Under the pieces are notes generated by a model that was not told the DNA's origin, did not search any database, and was given only the letters and a program-made list of their open reading frames with translations. Source: Sipunculus nudus (lineage: Eukaryota; Annelida; Sipuncula; Golfingiida; Sipunculidae). Taken from it: a stretch of DNA of 64,000 bases. Numbering within the stretch: position 1 is the stretch's first letter; every line of letters begins with the position of its first letter. Shown one piece after another: positions 49,516 through 58,923 of the stretch. Position numbers and translations under genes: made by a program. Where the stretch lies: contig CM049311.1 of NCBI GenBank assembly GCA_026874595.1, positions 13,543,676-13,607,675 on the forward strand. Direction: 5' to 3'.

Positions 49516-51929
49516 TAATATTTAGATTGCATCCATGATGTGACTTCATCATAAATATAGGAACAACAGTCACCTGCTCCAAGGCCTGCCAGCTTAAGAA
49601 GTCTGTCAAGTCAAAAACCTCGCATAGAACCTCCAGGTTACTGAACGCGATTTCGCAGAATCCGGGACTGCTGCTCAGATAGCATTCGGGGTGGCTGTTG
49701 AAGGCGTATGTTGTGATCTCTGAACAGGAGCGCTCAGAAGGCATGTAGCTAGCGAGCGAATCCATCAGACAGCGCCGAACGTTGTTCACCCATTGCCGGC
49801 CCTACAAACAGTAAACATGTAGGCATACAAAATAAATTGTGTGTAAGTATATTGATGTGCCTATTCGGTTACCTAAAACGTAATAATTATGTAGCATATA
49901 ACACTTGCATTCTGTTATTCCTCCTTACTCGAAAAAATTACAACTAGAGCTGTTTGATATATTTCCATATTACACACTTAATATTGTAAATAGATGTACT
50001 GTGTTTTATCCAACAATTACAAATGAAACAGTTTTACGAAAAAAACAAGGTACTTCAAACAATTTGACTGTTTTTGTCTTTAGTAAATGTGCAGATTTTT
50101 TCAGACTTTTTTACTGTTTCATTATTCAAAAGAAATATCTCTAAACCCTCGTCAAATCCATGTTGAAATTTTTTCTAGCATTTCTCCTTTTAAGATTGAA
50201 AAAGGCTATGCTGTTTAACTACTGTAGTCCAATGGTGTTTCAAAATTATAACCGTGTCAGACTTTCACCTTCCTATATCTCCAAAACAGGTAATATTGTA
50301 AACCTAAAACCATGCATAACCCCCCCCCCCCCCCCCCCGGTCCTCTAAACACACTGAGCAGATACAAAACAATTAGAAAGTAAAATAAGAATAATTTCCG
50401 AAGTCTTTCAGGGATAAATAAAGTACGCGTATGTACGCATATGCTTGAAAATGTATAAACCCCATGCTTGCGGCTAGTCGCATATTTACGTGACCTCGGG
50501 AAGTACTATACAGTGAACCTGAAAGAACATCTTCGAAGTTTGCCATTTACCAGGAAGTCATTCATAGACCTTCTGCAAATAAAACAGCCCCTGTAGAGAT
50601 TTTTCAGTCACACAGGCACATACGAATGGACGCTGCGGGGACATACATTTTAAGAAAGCTACACAATTATATCAACGATTTTAATGCAAATATGCATATA
50701 TATGTACATTGGATTTAAGCTTTATATGATCTTTGCCACGAGAACAGATCTGGAAATGTCATTAATAATTTCCTTATATCTTAACAAAAAAAGTCACGCG
50801 ATTTTTAATAGAGCATGTTTCAGTAATCCCTTAAGAAGGCAATCAACTTTGTACACTTTTGAGATTTTAGCCGACTAGAAAATTCAAGTCATTTCAGATC
50901 AATTAGCTTAGTTCGTTAAGAGAAATAAAATTGTTGTTTTCTTGACATAACCGCCCAGTCAAGCATATGGAAGAACAGGTTTAAACTTAAGTTGAAAATT
51001 GAACATATAAAACCGATTGATCTATCCTAAATATCCATTTACCCCTCTGACAGCTACTAGATTCATTAGCCTCGGGGCCGCCTCGTGGGTATATGTTTCT
51101 GTACACGGCGTATGCGTGAAGGTTTCTTAATTTGTGGTTTGGACAATCGCCCGCATGTTATAGTCCTATAGGCATATTATTTGAGTAGAGCAAAAGGAAG
51201 GTACACATACATGCATTCACATATCGGATGCACTCACTTCGCTGTTGAAGTCATTGATGTAAGTTGTGAAACGTTTGCAGTACTTGTAGCCGTAACCAAG
51301 GGCATATTCACTACTCCCACAGGGATTTTGCAATTCCAGGCACCTGTAGAAGTTACAGTCACCCCTGCTGGCGAGATCCGACAAGCTGCACTCTGTGTCT
51401 AAAAGTAAAGTTATTAATGTAAAAATACTAAGATATTTCTTAACCAATTGATACTTTAAATCTTTGTTATTTTTTGTATATTAGTTCAATCTTATCGAAA
51501 GTATATTTTGTATTATTCCTCATTGCAATTCTTAATTCGATGTTTCCCATCTTTAAAACATATTATTTGTTCAATTATATTTTCCGGAAACAGAGCTATG
51601 ATGATTAAATAATATACGAATTTGGCTGTTACAAGTATTTCACTTTTCTTCAGTTTCATTGAAAAGCACAAAATTATATGTTATAAGTGTAGGAATGTCT
51701 TAAATACATACATGAAAAGCGAATAATTATTTATATTCGACAAAAAAAAACATTTAAGAGAAAACTAACTTCAAATGTTTACTTTATATACATTTTTAAT
51801 CAAATATTTATACCCTAAAATCCAGTGATAATCTTAATCAAGAGGATAAATATACATACCTTGTGCAGAACATGTTGTCAGGTTGACGGCGATCACTGCG
51901 AGGACAAGCAAGACAGTGGCGCGCTCCAT
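42935..51929 (-). CDS. Stanniocalcin-like secreted glycoprotein hormone, five exons, 237 aa
   Basis: Minus strand, exons 51860-51929, 51238-51398, 49574-49801, 43248-43329 and 42935-43107 (stop 42935-42937). All splice sites are GT-AG, phases fit, and the total is 714 nt = 238 codons. A signal peptide ('TVLLVLAVIAVNL') precedes 'FYRCLELQNPC', 'YKYCKRFTTYINDF', 'WVNNVRRCLMDSL', 'HPECYLSSSPGFC' and 'LYGCARGK'. The cysteine spacing, the K-x-F helix and the length match stanniocalcins (about 250 aa), which in vertebrates act in calcium/phosphate regulation and inhibit pappalysins. 'NIT' near the C-terminus is a possible glycosylation site. A LINE occupies intron 3. A TAAATAAGG box lies about 55 bp upstream of the ATG. 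It could instead be a lineage-specific Cys-rich secreted protein. Confidence 0.7.
43248..43329 (-). CDS. Stanniocalcin-like exon 4
   Basis: Acceptor ttacag|, donor A|gtaagt; encodes 'VFETLYGCARGKR' and a basic helix. Separated from exon 3 by a 6.2-kb intron swollen by the LINE insertion. Confidence 0.7.
43934..43984. repeat. Left arm of a long inverted repeat around the LINE
   Basis: 'aactaaagctaagattccgt' then 'atgtacggcattcggcatgc'. The reverse complement recurs at 48835-48870. The arm also contains nested 'gcatgc' palindromes. Confidence 0.75.
44019..45125 (+). CDS. LINE ORF1 protein
   Basis: 368 codons. Residues about 60-170 form heptad-rich coiled coil ('ISALKSDFEIVRGELNMLR', 'MKNTIDEKMTELSAKME'). 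Residues 185-275 are polar and low in structure. The C-terminus contains 'KPLCFYVGNIKKKGNAEYT' and a following beta-alpha-beta pattern that resembles an RRM-like fold. Known LINE ORF1 proteins trimerise and bind their RNA. The start may be the later ATG at 44127 (MPRSFTQ). It overlaps the ORF2 frame by about 70 nt. Confidence 0.75.
   Translation: MRLLMHGSRMLAGIPETDVSPRVFSSQSVARDSYTTMPRSFTQNEHCRNSDTDKVFGEQISALKSDFEIVRGELNMLRQQMRGLEQDFSHMKNTIDEKMTELSAKMEKAELPCDFESCGKKTEFIKKIDTEFDAFKEQKEYEMYYVKTRIESLSCAVEKLTSADQLLYSEKARSTAQHQPINLTTGGATNQTVGRTPVQHDVAVQEHTRRLLSRRKSTPEPSSDRRSDNRDTDSQQENLTPTRPESTLTEDRWGEDATDQPAQDVEAEGTLEGFVEVRRRRKPLCFYVGNIKKKGNAEYTRKSVVKFLENQGIQVRSVWLLKEWNDTITVRANVEENEKGLRLGADDFWPENVRCRSWVFRENKNSRD
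45055..47556 (+). CDS. LINE ORF2: APE endonuclease and reverse transcriptase
   Basis: Endonuclease motifs: 'IISYNCRGAM', 'CLQEHHLY', 'NVYMPSSNYP', 'LGDMNAQLG', 'GIGTQIDHICM' and 'SDHNRVQV' (residues about 55-300). RT motifs: 'NGKAAGYDMLTYEHFK', 'YRGVTLMPAISKIFE', 'CFLDCEKAYDRVWW', 'SRGIKQGGLLSMFFY' and catalytic 'SYADDTVLL' (about residues 555-790). The frame ends just after the RT core at a frameshift in A9 (47539-47547). The true start may lie downstream of the ORF1 stop. Confidence 0.9.
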   Translation: MISGQKMSDADLGFLGKIKTPEIRFFLLGLLTIYTLLVKGVFLQCKSQYITLWTLNIISYNCRGAMSSFAYINVLLRQCDFLCLQEHHLYPDCKDYLDTLDSDFKAYVKCDAGLSVYDERRIRKGGVAILWRKNLDYAVELLREVENDRIICLKLRVKGQRPIYLINVYMPSSNYPIDFYRETIDELQTLHDFYSQWGQVIILGDMNAQLGLLAGPNAKGSQSYRGKLFLEFLSCNNMMSLICSSLCNGANDTYICPVKGIGTQIDHICMSKGQLMDIKRIIVHEDNILNTSDHNRVQVQVTYSMPRFIPKFRPIFRWDNADANFYKRTLSGLLQGYNMFNDTIRDCSEIDKYANNIVECVYRASVDSIPRSNFCCHNRPYWDSELKEAHNRQRELRIQWINHGRLRGGDQYFKHYKAAKKLFGKLLRNKAIQFEQQEYNKLDTMEELDVKLFWKNIRVKREPMPTFHQIVEDGVAYSTPSELRYRWKTHFDKLLNESDEDFVKFDQMFYHNINKRVGEINMNMSKNMDPTGCLSEPVTSEELKRIIRQLPNGKAAGYDMLTYEHFKKAGMDLLGKVSELFSAIIRHAYIPKSFKHSLIIPIYKGNRKPKNKTDSYRGVTLMPAISKIFEKVIWERIQPWIKERGFPNHQQFACRKKCSYITASYSLQELVNHYVERGSRVYTCFLDCEKAYDRVWWNGLLYKIHKFGLTDKIWYIMKNWFEGSTYAVLLDGDTSESFTVSRGIKQGGLLSMFFYVLYQDDMYDQVSIVDGLKCFDKRIGSISYADDTVLLALTKNGLDRMMHRAHDYARKWRLVFSCNKTKCVVFGEKKKSE
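47522..48676 (+). CDS. LINE ORF2, C-terminal part after a frameshift
   Basis: Continues the RT thumb and connector in another frame: 'HVGVYLCSYFSS', 'LPSMLHGCELW', 'QTKTARLIQGL', then a CCHC zinc-knuckle-like 'CNLCHRIFSDIVEHLFISC' before the stop. The initial residues up to about 47545 are an out-of-frame overlap; the real protein part begins after the A9 run. Confidence 0.85.
   Translation: MLCLGRKKNQNRKNITKRHWVLGPETIEEVSHVAHVGVYLCSYFSSKERTNQMCNRGKRVMALLSGVGVKKIGLNPLTSAAIWEKVCLPSMLHGCELWNNLTTMEYSQLEIQQTKTARLIQGLKRRTHNEISRGLLGWIPIKRRIELQKLRFLRSLMDLPSDNIAKYILICRLLHSVIGTKSDMMGYVPDILSILYKYRLEHYIFDFLLNGLVIPKHVWKNKINTVVKNASDLDEKKTLCYKKDSGRFLRIHEDFKPSPLYLIAKRNLDCKNGILKLVRILSIPEGGEMECNLCHRIFSDIVEHLFISCQSLVNLRVQLWRNMEEVIGYELRCILGSMDNRDILDILLGAEWQELERNDVRYSAFICEIASYVTAGWEILDPYG
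48835..48870. repeat. Right arm of the inverted repeat around the LINE
   Basis: 'atgccgcatgccgtacataa' then 'gtaatcttagttt', reverse complementary to 43934-43984 with a few mismatches. The LINE tail abuts it directly. Confidence 0.75.
49215..49280. repeat. (TA)n then (CA)n microsatellite
   Basis: About 27 TA units with one interruption, then about 6 CA units; left flank of the MITE at 49282. Confidence 0.95.
49282..49458. mobile_element. 177-bp pogo-like MITE embedded in a TA microsatellite
   Basis: Left end CAGAGTAAAACCTCGTTGTG and right end, read in reverse complement, CAGTGAAACCTCGTTGTGTC: inverted repeats of about 25 bp with two mismatches. TA-repeat DNA lies on both sides. It is in intron 3 of the stanniocalcin-like gene, near exon 3. 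Confidence 0.8.
49459..49507. repeat. (TA)n microsatellite
   Basis: About 24 TA units, right flank of the MITE. Confidence 0.95.
49574..49801 (-). CDS. Stanniocalcin-like exon 3
   Basis: Acceptor tttgtag|, donor CAG|gtgact; phase 0 both ends, 76 codons. Contains 'GRQWVNNVRRCL', 'CSEI', 'HPECY' and 'GFCEIA', the conserved cysteine series of the family. Confidence 0.75.
50321..50338. repeat. Poly-C tract
   Basis: C18 run in intron 2 of the stanniocalcin-like gene. Confidence 0.9.
51238..51398 (-). CDS. Stanniocalcin-like exon 2
   Basis: Acceptor ttttag|, donor GAA|gtgagt; phase 1 in, 0 out. Carries five cysteines and 'YGYKYCKRFTTYINDF', which parallels the 'Y..CKSF......F' stretch of stanniocalcin. 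Confidence 0.75.
51860..51929 (-). CDS. Stanniocalcin-like exon 1 (signal peptide)
   Basis: ATG at 51929; 23 codons ending 'TTCSAQ' plus one base, donor G|gtatgt. A hydrophobic core of about 12 residues followed by small residues gives a plausible signal-peptidase site. Confidence 0.75.
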
Positions 51930-54190
51930 GTTGCCAGAGCAGACAACATCTAAACAGACTGCCAGTTGCTCGTCCTTATTTACATTTTCACAAACGGTAT
52001 GTAGACAATAATTTAAATGAGGGGAATTAGGGTAGAACAGTGTCGATGATTTGATTTGCTCTAATAATCAGTCAAGGTCGTGGTACGTGTACATTAACAT
52101 ATCAATATCAACTATAATTATACGAACGTGATCGGCAGAACTATTCTTGCGTTCAGAGGTTTTTCTTTACACACAATGACGAGCAAGGTAATAATACATT
52201 ACACTTACAGTTCTTAACGTATGAGTCACGAATCTTGTTTTTTTGTTATTCCTCCGCTACACGGCGAGGGATTTTATTTTCCCCTTCATTCGCTGTCTGT
52301 TAGGATCTTTCGACAAAATATTCTGAACTCATTTGAAGAAATTTTGTGGAGGGTTAGGATGAAACACAGAGGGACAAACCATTTCTTATTTGGTGGTTAT
52401 TTTTGTCATTATAATAATCAAATTAAATCAAAATATTTTTCTACTATTATGATACGGAGCAATTATGCCAAGGCCACAGGTATCCATTTCACTGATACCG
52501 CTGTTTTCCTATATTTTTCCGAGTTTTACACTCAAAGCAAGAACACAGGAGTATTGGCGGGATATGTTGGCTTCGACTCAAAAACTATTTAATAGTGTTG
52601 AAAGCTTAATGTCTTCGACAGGGCGTGCGCGCAATTCATCAGTGACTCAGGTCAAGCTACACCCGTGCAGTTTACGTCAGTATCCGTAGTAACATTGGCC
52701 ATTTTTTGAAGATGTAAACTAATATTTTCTTAAAATCTTAAGAAAGACGTGAATATTTGTGAATATAAAGCAGATAATACCTGATAATCTAGGACAAATA
52801 AATGATTTCTAAAGCGATACAATAAAATGATTGATAATTGTCTGTCTCAAAATATGTTGAAAAGTTAGCAACATTTTTTAAATATGAATCGAGTAATTGA
52901 TCTGTAACAGTATTATGCATACGCCCAACCATTTGATGAAAATAGACAAGTCCGTAACACAAAATGTGAACACCTGTTTATGACAGTTTGTGGTAGTTAC
53001 TGTTTTTCCAACCCTCGCTTAACATTGCAACAGTTGGATGCTTCAGTTAATTTTACGGTAAAGTTACGATATTCTAACCAATTGAAGGCTCAGTTTTTCC
53101 AGCTAGATGTGATTCGCGTCACCTAAACAGGATACTCTTATACAGCTAATTGTTATGACTCATCGTACGCTAGTCTATATTTTCTGAGGCAAATTCAATT
53201 TATTCATGATTCACGAATGTCTGACATGTATATACGGACAAAGCGAACAAACACTAAACAGCATTGGCTTACTGGCTTGTTTCTCTCAGGATGAAAGTTT
53301 CTGAAGTTAACTGAACGGGATCATCTCTTATCACACAGCATCAATATTGAATCATTGTAATGTGTTTTTAAATATACATTTCGGCATTTGAAGAGGCTCT
53401 TGATTCAGAAATTACTATCAAAAGATTTAATTTTTAATGTTGGAAACCAGTTCCATATTCAAACTAGAGTTGGAAACTCGACCCTTCTCCAACTTGCGAG
53501 TTACGAACCGTGCACTATCAGTGCTACCTGTTTTTCTTTTTATTTTTTTTTTTTATTTTTTATTTGTTATGACGTAGGCGTTGGTGCTCCCCTTTTCCTG
53601 TTTAAACTGTGCAAAGACGTTTTAATGGTTTGAGTTCAGTGTATGTGGCAAGAACTTTGATGATTATCTTACAAAAGCTCAAAGGAAAAGGAGCTCTTTG
53701 TCAGGTAGGGTAGGGCCGATTATTGAGGAATCATCCCGGTATTATACTACCCAAATGGTCTTTCACTAATGAATAAGAAAAAAGGTCTCCTCTCATGGTA
53801 TGGTCGATATCCAGCTTGTATGACGTCATGACTGCACAGGGGCAGTTAGCGAGAACGTAGCATGCCAGGGCATTCAATATACAACCATTTGCTATTCATT
53901 GATGAGACGAATCGGAGTTAAGAAAGATCACATGACTGTAATCATTCCCCTTGCGTCTTTGGCGTTTTTCCACATGCCAAAATGCATGTATTCCCGTGTG
54001 GTTGTCGACCAATATTAAATTTATTATTTAAAATTCCCAGGTATTAATTAAATATATGATTTGTAATCCTTCATATCTGGTTCGTGTTACGAGCCTTAAC
54101 CAAACTGTCCTCCACCAAAATTGAATATTTGCACAGACATGATACACTGCAGATAGCAATTCCATTTCCTGTTGGCATATAAAAACTGTA
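51930..54190. other. 5' flank of the stanniocalcin-like gene, then intergenic
   Basis: The first 300 bp upstream of the minus-strand ATG may hold the promoter (TAAATAAGG on the minus strand near 51990). The rest is AT-rich without a recognised gene; the 123-codon frame at 52221-52592 has no domain signature. A T-rich tract lies at 53528-53570. Confidence 0.35.
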
Positions 54191-54195
54191 CTCTG

Positions 54196-54262
54196 AACGA
54201 ATGAATGAATGATGTTTTTATTTCAGACTCATTGGTCTATATATTGATGATTATAATGATAA
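54196..54262 (-). mobile_element. 3' tail of a LINE fragment
   Basis: On the minus strand reads 'gtctgaaataaaaacatcat' followed by CATT repeats: an AATAAA-type signal and microsatellite tail typical of CR1/L2-like LINE 3' ends. Confidence 0.4.
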
Positions 54263-54290
54263 TATTAGAGGAAATAACAGTGAAATAGTC

Positions 54291-54445
54291 TACACTGAAA
54301 CATAGGGTTGTCAAATCGACAACTTTAGGGTTGTTATATGGGTGTACCTAAAATAACAACCCAGGTCATAATATCAATTTGACAACCCTCTTGGTTTGTA
54401 AAAAGGGTTGTCAAATGTTTGCTGTAACAACCTATGGGTTGTCAT
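54291..54445. mobile_element. Small MITE made of GGGTTGTC words
   Basis: Starts 'acatagggttgtcaaatcga' and ends 'caacctatgggttgtcatgg', with internal inverted copies of 'agggttgtcaaa' / 'tttgacaaccct'. Length about 155 bp. Confidence 0.5.
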
Positions 54446-55215
54446 GGTTCATCCGTATTCACTCTATTACTTGTGATACGTGTATTTGTCTGCAACTGTT
54501 ATCCGACTGATTATTCCTTACAATGTTGACAGGGTTCTGTCTGAGTGTGTTTCAGTGTTCGCATAAGGAATAAACGTGTAGCTTTATTGTATCGTCATCC
54601 AACTCGGCTTCCTCTCTGGCAGGTAGTTTACCACTCCAAGGTTGGGTTCACTGCTACCCTCGAGACGATCATATAGCTCTCTCTTCATTTTCTGTTTCTG
54701 TACTTGAACAATAGGCTTGCCCTAGTCCCTCCCTTACTCAGGGGTACATATTTGTAACGAAGACGTTTTCTCCAGAGTGTCTGAAAATACAAAATAAAAT
54801 GTAAATTCCGTAAAAAACATATTTTATAAGACAGAGTTGTGTGCAGGATTTTGTGTAAATTGAAACACAGCTTATATGAAAGAATATGTCATCCTGATAA
54901 TTTTTTATTTTAGATGCTTCATTGGAGATGAACTTTATATAATATTTATATTGGGGAGTTAATTAAGGAGTTTAAGGAGTCCTCCTCCCATTCATCTCCT
55001 AAATGTTTGCCTTCAGTATTACAAAATTAAAACTTGAGCAAGAAAAAGTGCAATGTGGAATGTAATGGGATTCATAGCACTTACCATAAGTTCATTTGCA
55101 ACCAATTCATCCACATGGCTCAACTAGGCTTGAGTTACGTCTGTGTACTAGTTGTAAGGTATAGGGTAGCTGCAGGAGTAAAGGATGTATTGACAACTTG
55201 TATAAACATGTTCAT

Positions 55216-55230
<15 letters not shown>
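54446..55230. other. Intergenic, no gene recognised
   Basis: No exon or repeat identified with confidence. Confidence 0.35.

Positions 55231-55275
<45 letters not shown>
55219..55275. repeat. (CA)n-(TA)n microsatellite
   Basis: About 8 CA units followed by about 20 TA units. Confidence 0.95.
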
Positions 55276-55282
<7 letters not shown>

Positions 55283-55554
55283 ATATTACAAATTTGTTAT
55301 ACTGTGTTTAGTTCTAGTAGAAAACTTAAGTCATTTATCAATCGGTGGCATGAAGTGAATCCATGTTGGATATGTTGGGCACATAACTGCAATTTTTTAT
55401 TTATGTAAGATTACTGGCAACTTAGAGCAGGGGTGACAATTAAATTAGTACTATACAAAACATTTAGAACATATGAAATATTAGGTCTTCATTTAATTTA
55501 CATTTAGTTTATTTGTTTATATACTTGTCATATCCTTAAATGTTCTATATGCAT

Positions 55555-55555
<1 letters not shown>

Positions 55556-55620
<65 letters not shown>
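55556..55620. repeat. (TA)n microsatellite
   Basis: About 30 TA units with one TACA interruption. Confidence 0.95.
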
Positions 55621-55623
<3 letters not shown>

Positions 55624-56081
55624 ACATGTTCAGCAAAATTGATTAATTTACCTGGCAGGTTGGGCGATTCCCCAATGTCAGCTAGCTGTATCCTCCGTCT
55701 CGAAGAATAGACTCTACAAAATATTTGATGACCAAGACCATTGGGAATGTAAATATTATATATGAAAATTAAACCTTACACATTATATTTATATATGTTT
55801 GTGTACTGAACCTGCTGTATAATGTTACAATCACACTATCAGGACTCAGGAGTACACATTCTACCAAGTTTTGATGGTTTTCGATGTACATACATTTAGC
55901 TTTACTAATAGGTTTATTTGGGGGTTCTTGGTTACATTATTAGAAGTTAACAGAACCTGTTGTAGCCACTTTCAAAATTAGTCATCTATAGAATATACAG
56001 ATATATAATAATGCATAGGCCCCCCACTTTACAGAATTCAGCTTACCGAACTTGACTGTCACTCAGTAGACATACACTATA

Positions 56082-56579
56082 GCCCTATTTACACTAGAAA
56101 AAGGTAGCGCGCTAGACCGGTTCAGAAAAATGTGGAGTGGGCTACATTTTAACTTGCGTTTACACCGTGCCGGACCAAGTGACCATGTAGAGCGCGCTAC
56201 CCTGTCAAGTTAGGCCGCATTGCACTTGGCCCGGCCTAGAATCTGCATTGCGTGTACACGCAGATAAATACTGCATTCTAGTGCGGTCTAGATTGGATGC
56301 CCCCTTGCGCGCAGGGCTAAAACCTAGTCTCAGGCCAGCCGAGTCTTGCTGGAGCGCGCTGTATAGGTAGCGCGATCCACTTCTGTTAACACACGTTCGA
56401 AGCACAAATGTAAACCGCGCCAGACTCAGTCTGGCGCGCGCTAGAATCTGGAACCGACTTAAACCAGTGGTAAAAATGTAGCGCGCTCCAGACCAAAAAT
56501 CCTCGAAATCTAGCGCGTTTGGGGGACTTGGCGCGCGATAAACGATGTAGAGCGCTCCAGAAAAAAGTTTGTAAATGGG
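56082..56579. mobile_element. About 500-bp GC-rich MITE with GCGC words
   Basis: Left end 'ccctatttacactagaaaaa' and right end, reverse complemented, 'cccatttacaaacttttttc' form imperfect inverted repeats. The interior repeats 'tagcgcgct' / 'gagcgcgct' / 'ggcgcgcg' many times in both orientations and is far richer in CpG than its surroundings. No target duplication was recognised and no protein is encoded. Confidence 0.6.
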
Positions 56580-57360
56580 ATTATGTGGTTCATTGTTTAG
56601 CCATTTTTACACAGCTAAAGTATTAAAATTAGTGCCTGTTCTTAAAGATTACTCACTTTTCAGAAACAGCAATTTATACAATTCACCTACTCGCGGCCGA
56701 CTTCACTGGCTATCACTCGACAGTACTATGTATACGACAGGGGCAGGGACGACGACGATGATTGTTGTGAAGACTGCATAACGATCCATACATATACCAC
56801 CACATGTATAAGTTAATGTAACACCGACTCTGCTGGTGTCGGTACCCTCTGGGCAAAAGTGTTGTAAACACATGTTGTAAATGTCGTGTACACCCGAGAC
56901 TTGTAAAAATGCACATGGCACGTGTACATTCTATAGAGCGCAGCACTTGGTGCACATGCACGCACCCCTGACCTCGTTCCGGCCCATGCAGTCCGCGAGG
57001 TATTCGGCTGGCCGGCTCACGCGTGGTCAGCGTGCGGACAAGCTGTCAAGATGCCAGCGAGTTGCTCAGGCCGGACACTTCCCGGAGGGTCAGCATGCAC
57101 TCCCCTGGGGTAGTTCAGTGCTGTGTTATGACAACCATAGGCATTTCCACCCTCCGACTCCCCGTCGGGGGCTCATAATTTGGAGTTTCGGCAACCCTAC
57201 GTTTTCAGTGTAGAGTTTGCAGTTGATGAAGGCGAATATAATGTATCCATTTATATGTAAAAATAGCAGTGATTATCTTATCTACTGTATGTAGAAGACA
57301 AATACAGTTTATATAGAAATGTTTTTACCCAGTATTTCACAATTACTCATGGAACGGACA
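56580..57360. other. Intergenic; GC-rich patch without a recognised gene
   Basis: 56940-57180 is GC-rich ('ctggccggctcacgcgtggt'). A 110-codon open frame there has no recognised domain. Confidence 0.3.
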
Positions 57361-57362
57361 TA

Positions 57363-57662
57363 AAAGTTGTTATCCCTTCAGAGAGGTTATAAACAGAACG
57401 ACATCATCCGCGCACATTAGGTGTTTATATTTTACATAACTTATACTACATCCAATTACCTTATTATTAAGCTCAACGCCTATGTCATGGAAATAGATAT
57501 TGAATAACAAAGGCGAAAGTATTACCCCTTGCCTGACTCCGTTTCTGGCATTGAACATTTCAAAATCTGTAAAGTTCCACCTAACAGACATTTAATAAAA
57601 TAGTACTAAAAAAATAAAAATTGAAACGCCTCGTCCTAGGAGCTTGTTTAACAGTGCTGTAT

Positions 57663-57718
<56 letters not shown>

Positions 57719-57780
57719 GCTTTCTTTCGAAAGCCGTTTTGCTCAAAGGCGTAGCCAAACTTATTTGAACACACATTGGT
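57363..57780 (-). pseudogene. LINE reverse-transcriptase fragment split by a (TA)n tract
   Basis: On the minus strand, 'VRWNFTDFEMFNARNGVRQG' followed by 'ILSPLLFNIYFHDI' and 'LMCADDVVLF' are RT motifs ending in the [Y/C]ADD catalytic box (57363-57591). Upstream, 'LLNKLLGRGVSIFIFLVLFY' (57595-57654) is the preceding RT helix. A (TA)n tract at 57667-57717 interrupts further homology. Confidence 0.75.
57667..57717. repeat. (TA)n microsatellite
   Basis: About 25 TA units inside the RT fragment. Confidence 0.95.
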
Positions 57781-58234
57781 ATAATAGTTGAAACATTCTT
57801 TAAGAGTTTAATACATAATTCAGTGCAAGAGCTTCCTTAAAAGCAAACTGCTTTTGGAACAAATCTTAATTATTCCGGAGTGCAATAACAGGCCCAATAT
57901 AGATTGTAGTGGCCTAATTTCAAGTGTGCCAGGAGATTGTCTTAGGACCTCCCAAGATTTCAAGTTAGACGATTCTAATACAGTAAGGTTGGGTTGCCTA
58001 CCGTGCTGCCTGGGTGCTGGAAATCATCTTTTGGCAAGTAGCTCGCAGAATACATCACCATGAGTTTATGGACATGAGTTCAGGGTTAACATTAGAAAAT
58101 TCTAGGGCTAGCAGATACAATTTATGCCTATCTGACTTTCAGGGTGCTTACAATTTTGGTTCTGGCCGGTAATTTGCCGTATACATTAGCAATAACATGC
58201 CACGTAACCCATGAGACATAGTGTAGAGTATCAA

Positions 58235-58335
58235 CTCTTATAGGTATTCTATATATTTTAATGTTATATTTTAGTGTAATATTTTGCATGTATTCTATAT
58301 AGTTTAATGTTATATTTTAGTGTAGTATTTAGTTG
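58235..58335. repeat. Tandem duplication, two units of about 48 bp
   Basis: 'gtattctatatattttaatg' plus 'ttatattttagtgtaatatt' recurs as 'gtattctatatagtttaatg' plus 'ttatattttagtgtagtatt' just upstream of the LTR. Confidence 0.85.
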
Positions 58336-58345
58336 TAATTCATAA

Positions 58346-58817
58346 TGTCAGGACCAGTAGTTATTCAAACACATTGTATAAGGTATATTACATCATTCGG
58401 GCATACTTAAACGCTGACACTAATGCGACATTGAAACGTACATTGTATATAGACATAGACCCCATGCAGTTTAAATAACAATACTTCTAGTTACGTGTCA
58501 TCCACAATCTGTTCACTCAGCTTGAGGTGACACAACACTCTAATTAAGATTACTTCCTATACCTTTAGTTACGTCCACGCCTCCTCTAATTATCAAGGTA
58601 CTGATGCCTTCTCAGTTGCTAATTGCAATCAGGGTAGCGGCCGGCTGGTAGAGAGCCGAGGCAAGGTCAGACTGAGAGCCGTTCGGAAGTCCGGCTCATA
58701 CTTGTCAACTTATTATTATCAAATACCATCGATGTTTATGCCTGTATCAAGTTATATTCTTCAAATAAACGTTTTATATTTATCGGCTGCATCCTGACTT
58801 ATCGAGGGACCTCTACA
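58346..58817 (+). mobile_element. Candidate 5' LTR of the Gypsy-like element
   Basis: Begins TGTCAGGACC and ends ...CTCTACA, with AATAAA at 58764-58769 about 50 bp before the end. Length about 472 bp. The 5' boundary is inferred, because the 3' LTR lies outside the window and cannot be compared. Confidence 0.5.
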
Positions 58818-58818
58818 C

Positions 58819-58836
58819 TGGCGAGGGTGCCTAAAA
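58819..58836 (+). other. Candidate primer-binding site
   Basis: TGGCGAGGGTGCC starts one base after the LTR's CA and begins with TGG, complementary to a tRNA CCA end. The priming tRNA is not identified. Confidence 0.45.
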
Positions 58837-58923
58837 GTGGACCTTTACCGCTGTGAGTACTAAGTTCATCCGAAATCATAATCCTACAAGTAAGTGGTGA
58901 GAACTTTTATTTTGCCGGTAAAC

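Noticed and set aside
52221-52592. 123-codon open frame
   Set aside because: No domain, no splice context and ordinary composition for a chance frame.
56881-57213. 110-codon open frame in a GC-rich patch
   Set aside because: Length is expected by chance in GC-rich DNA and no domain is seen.
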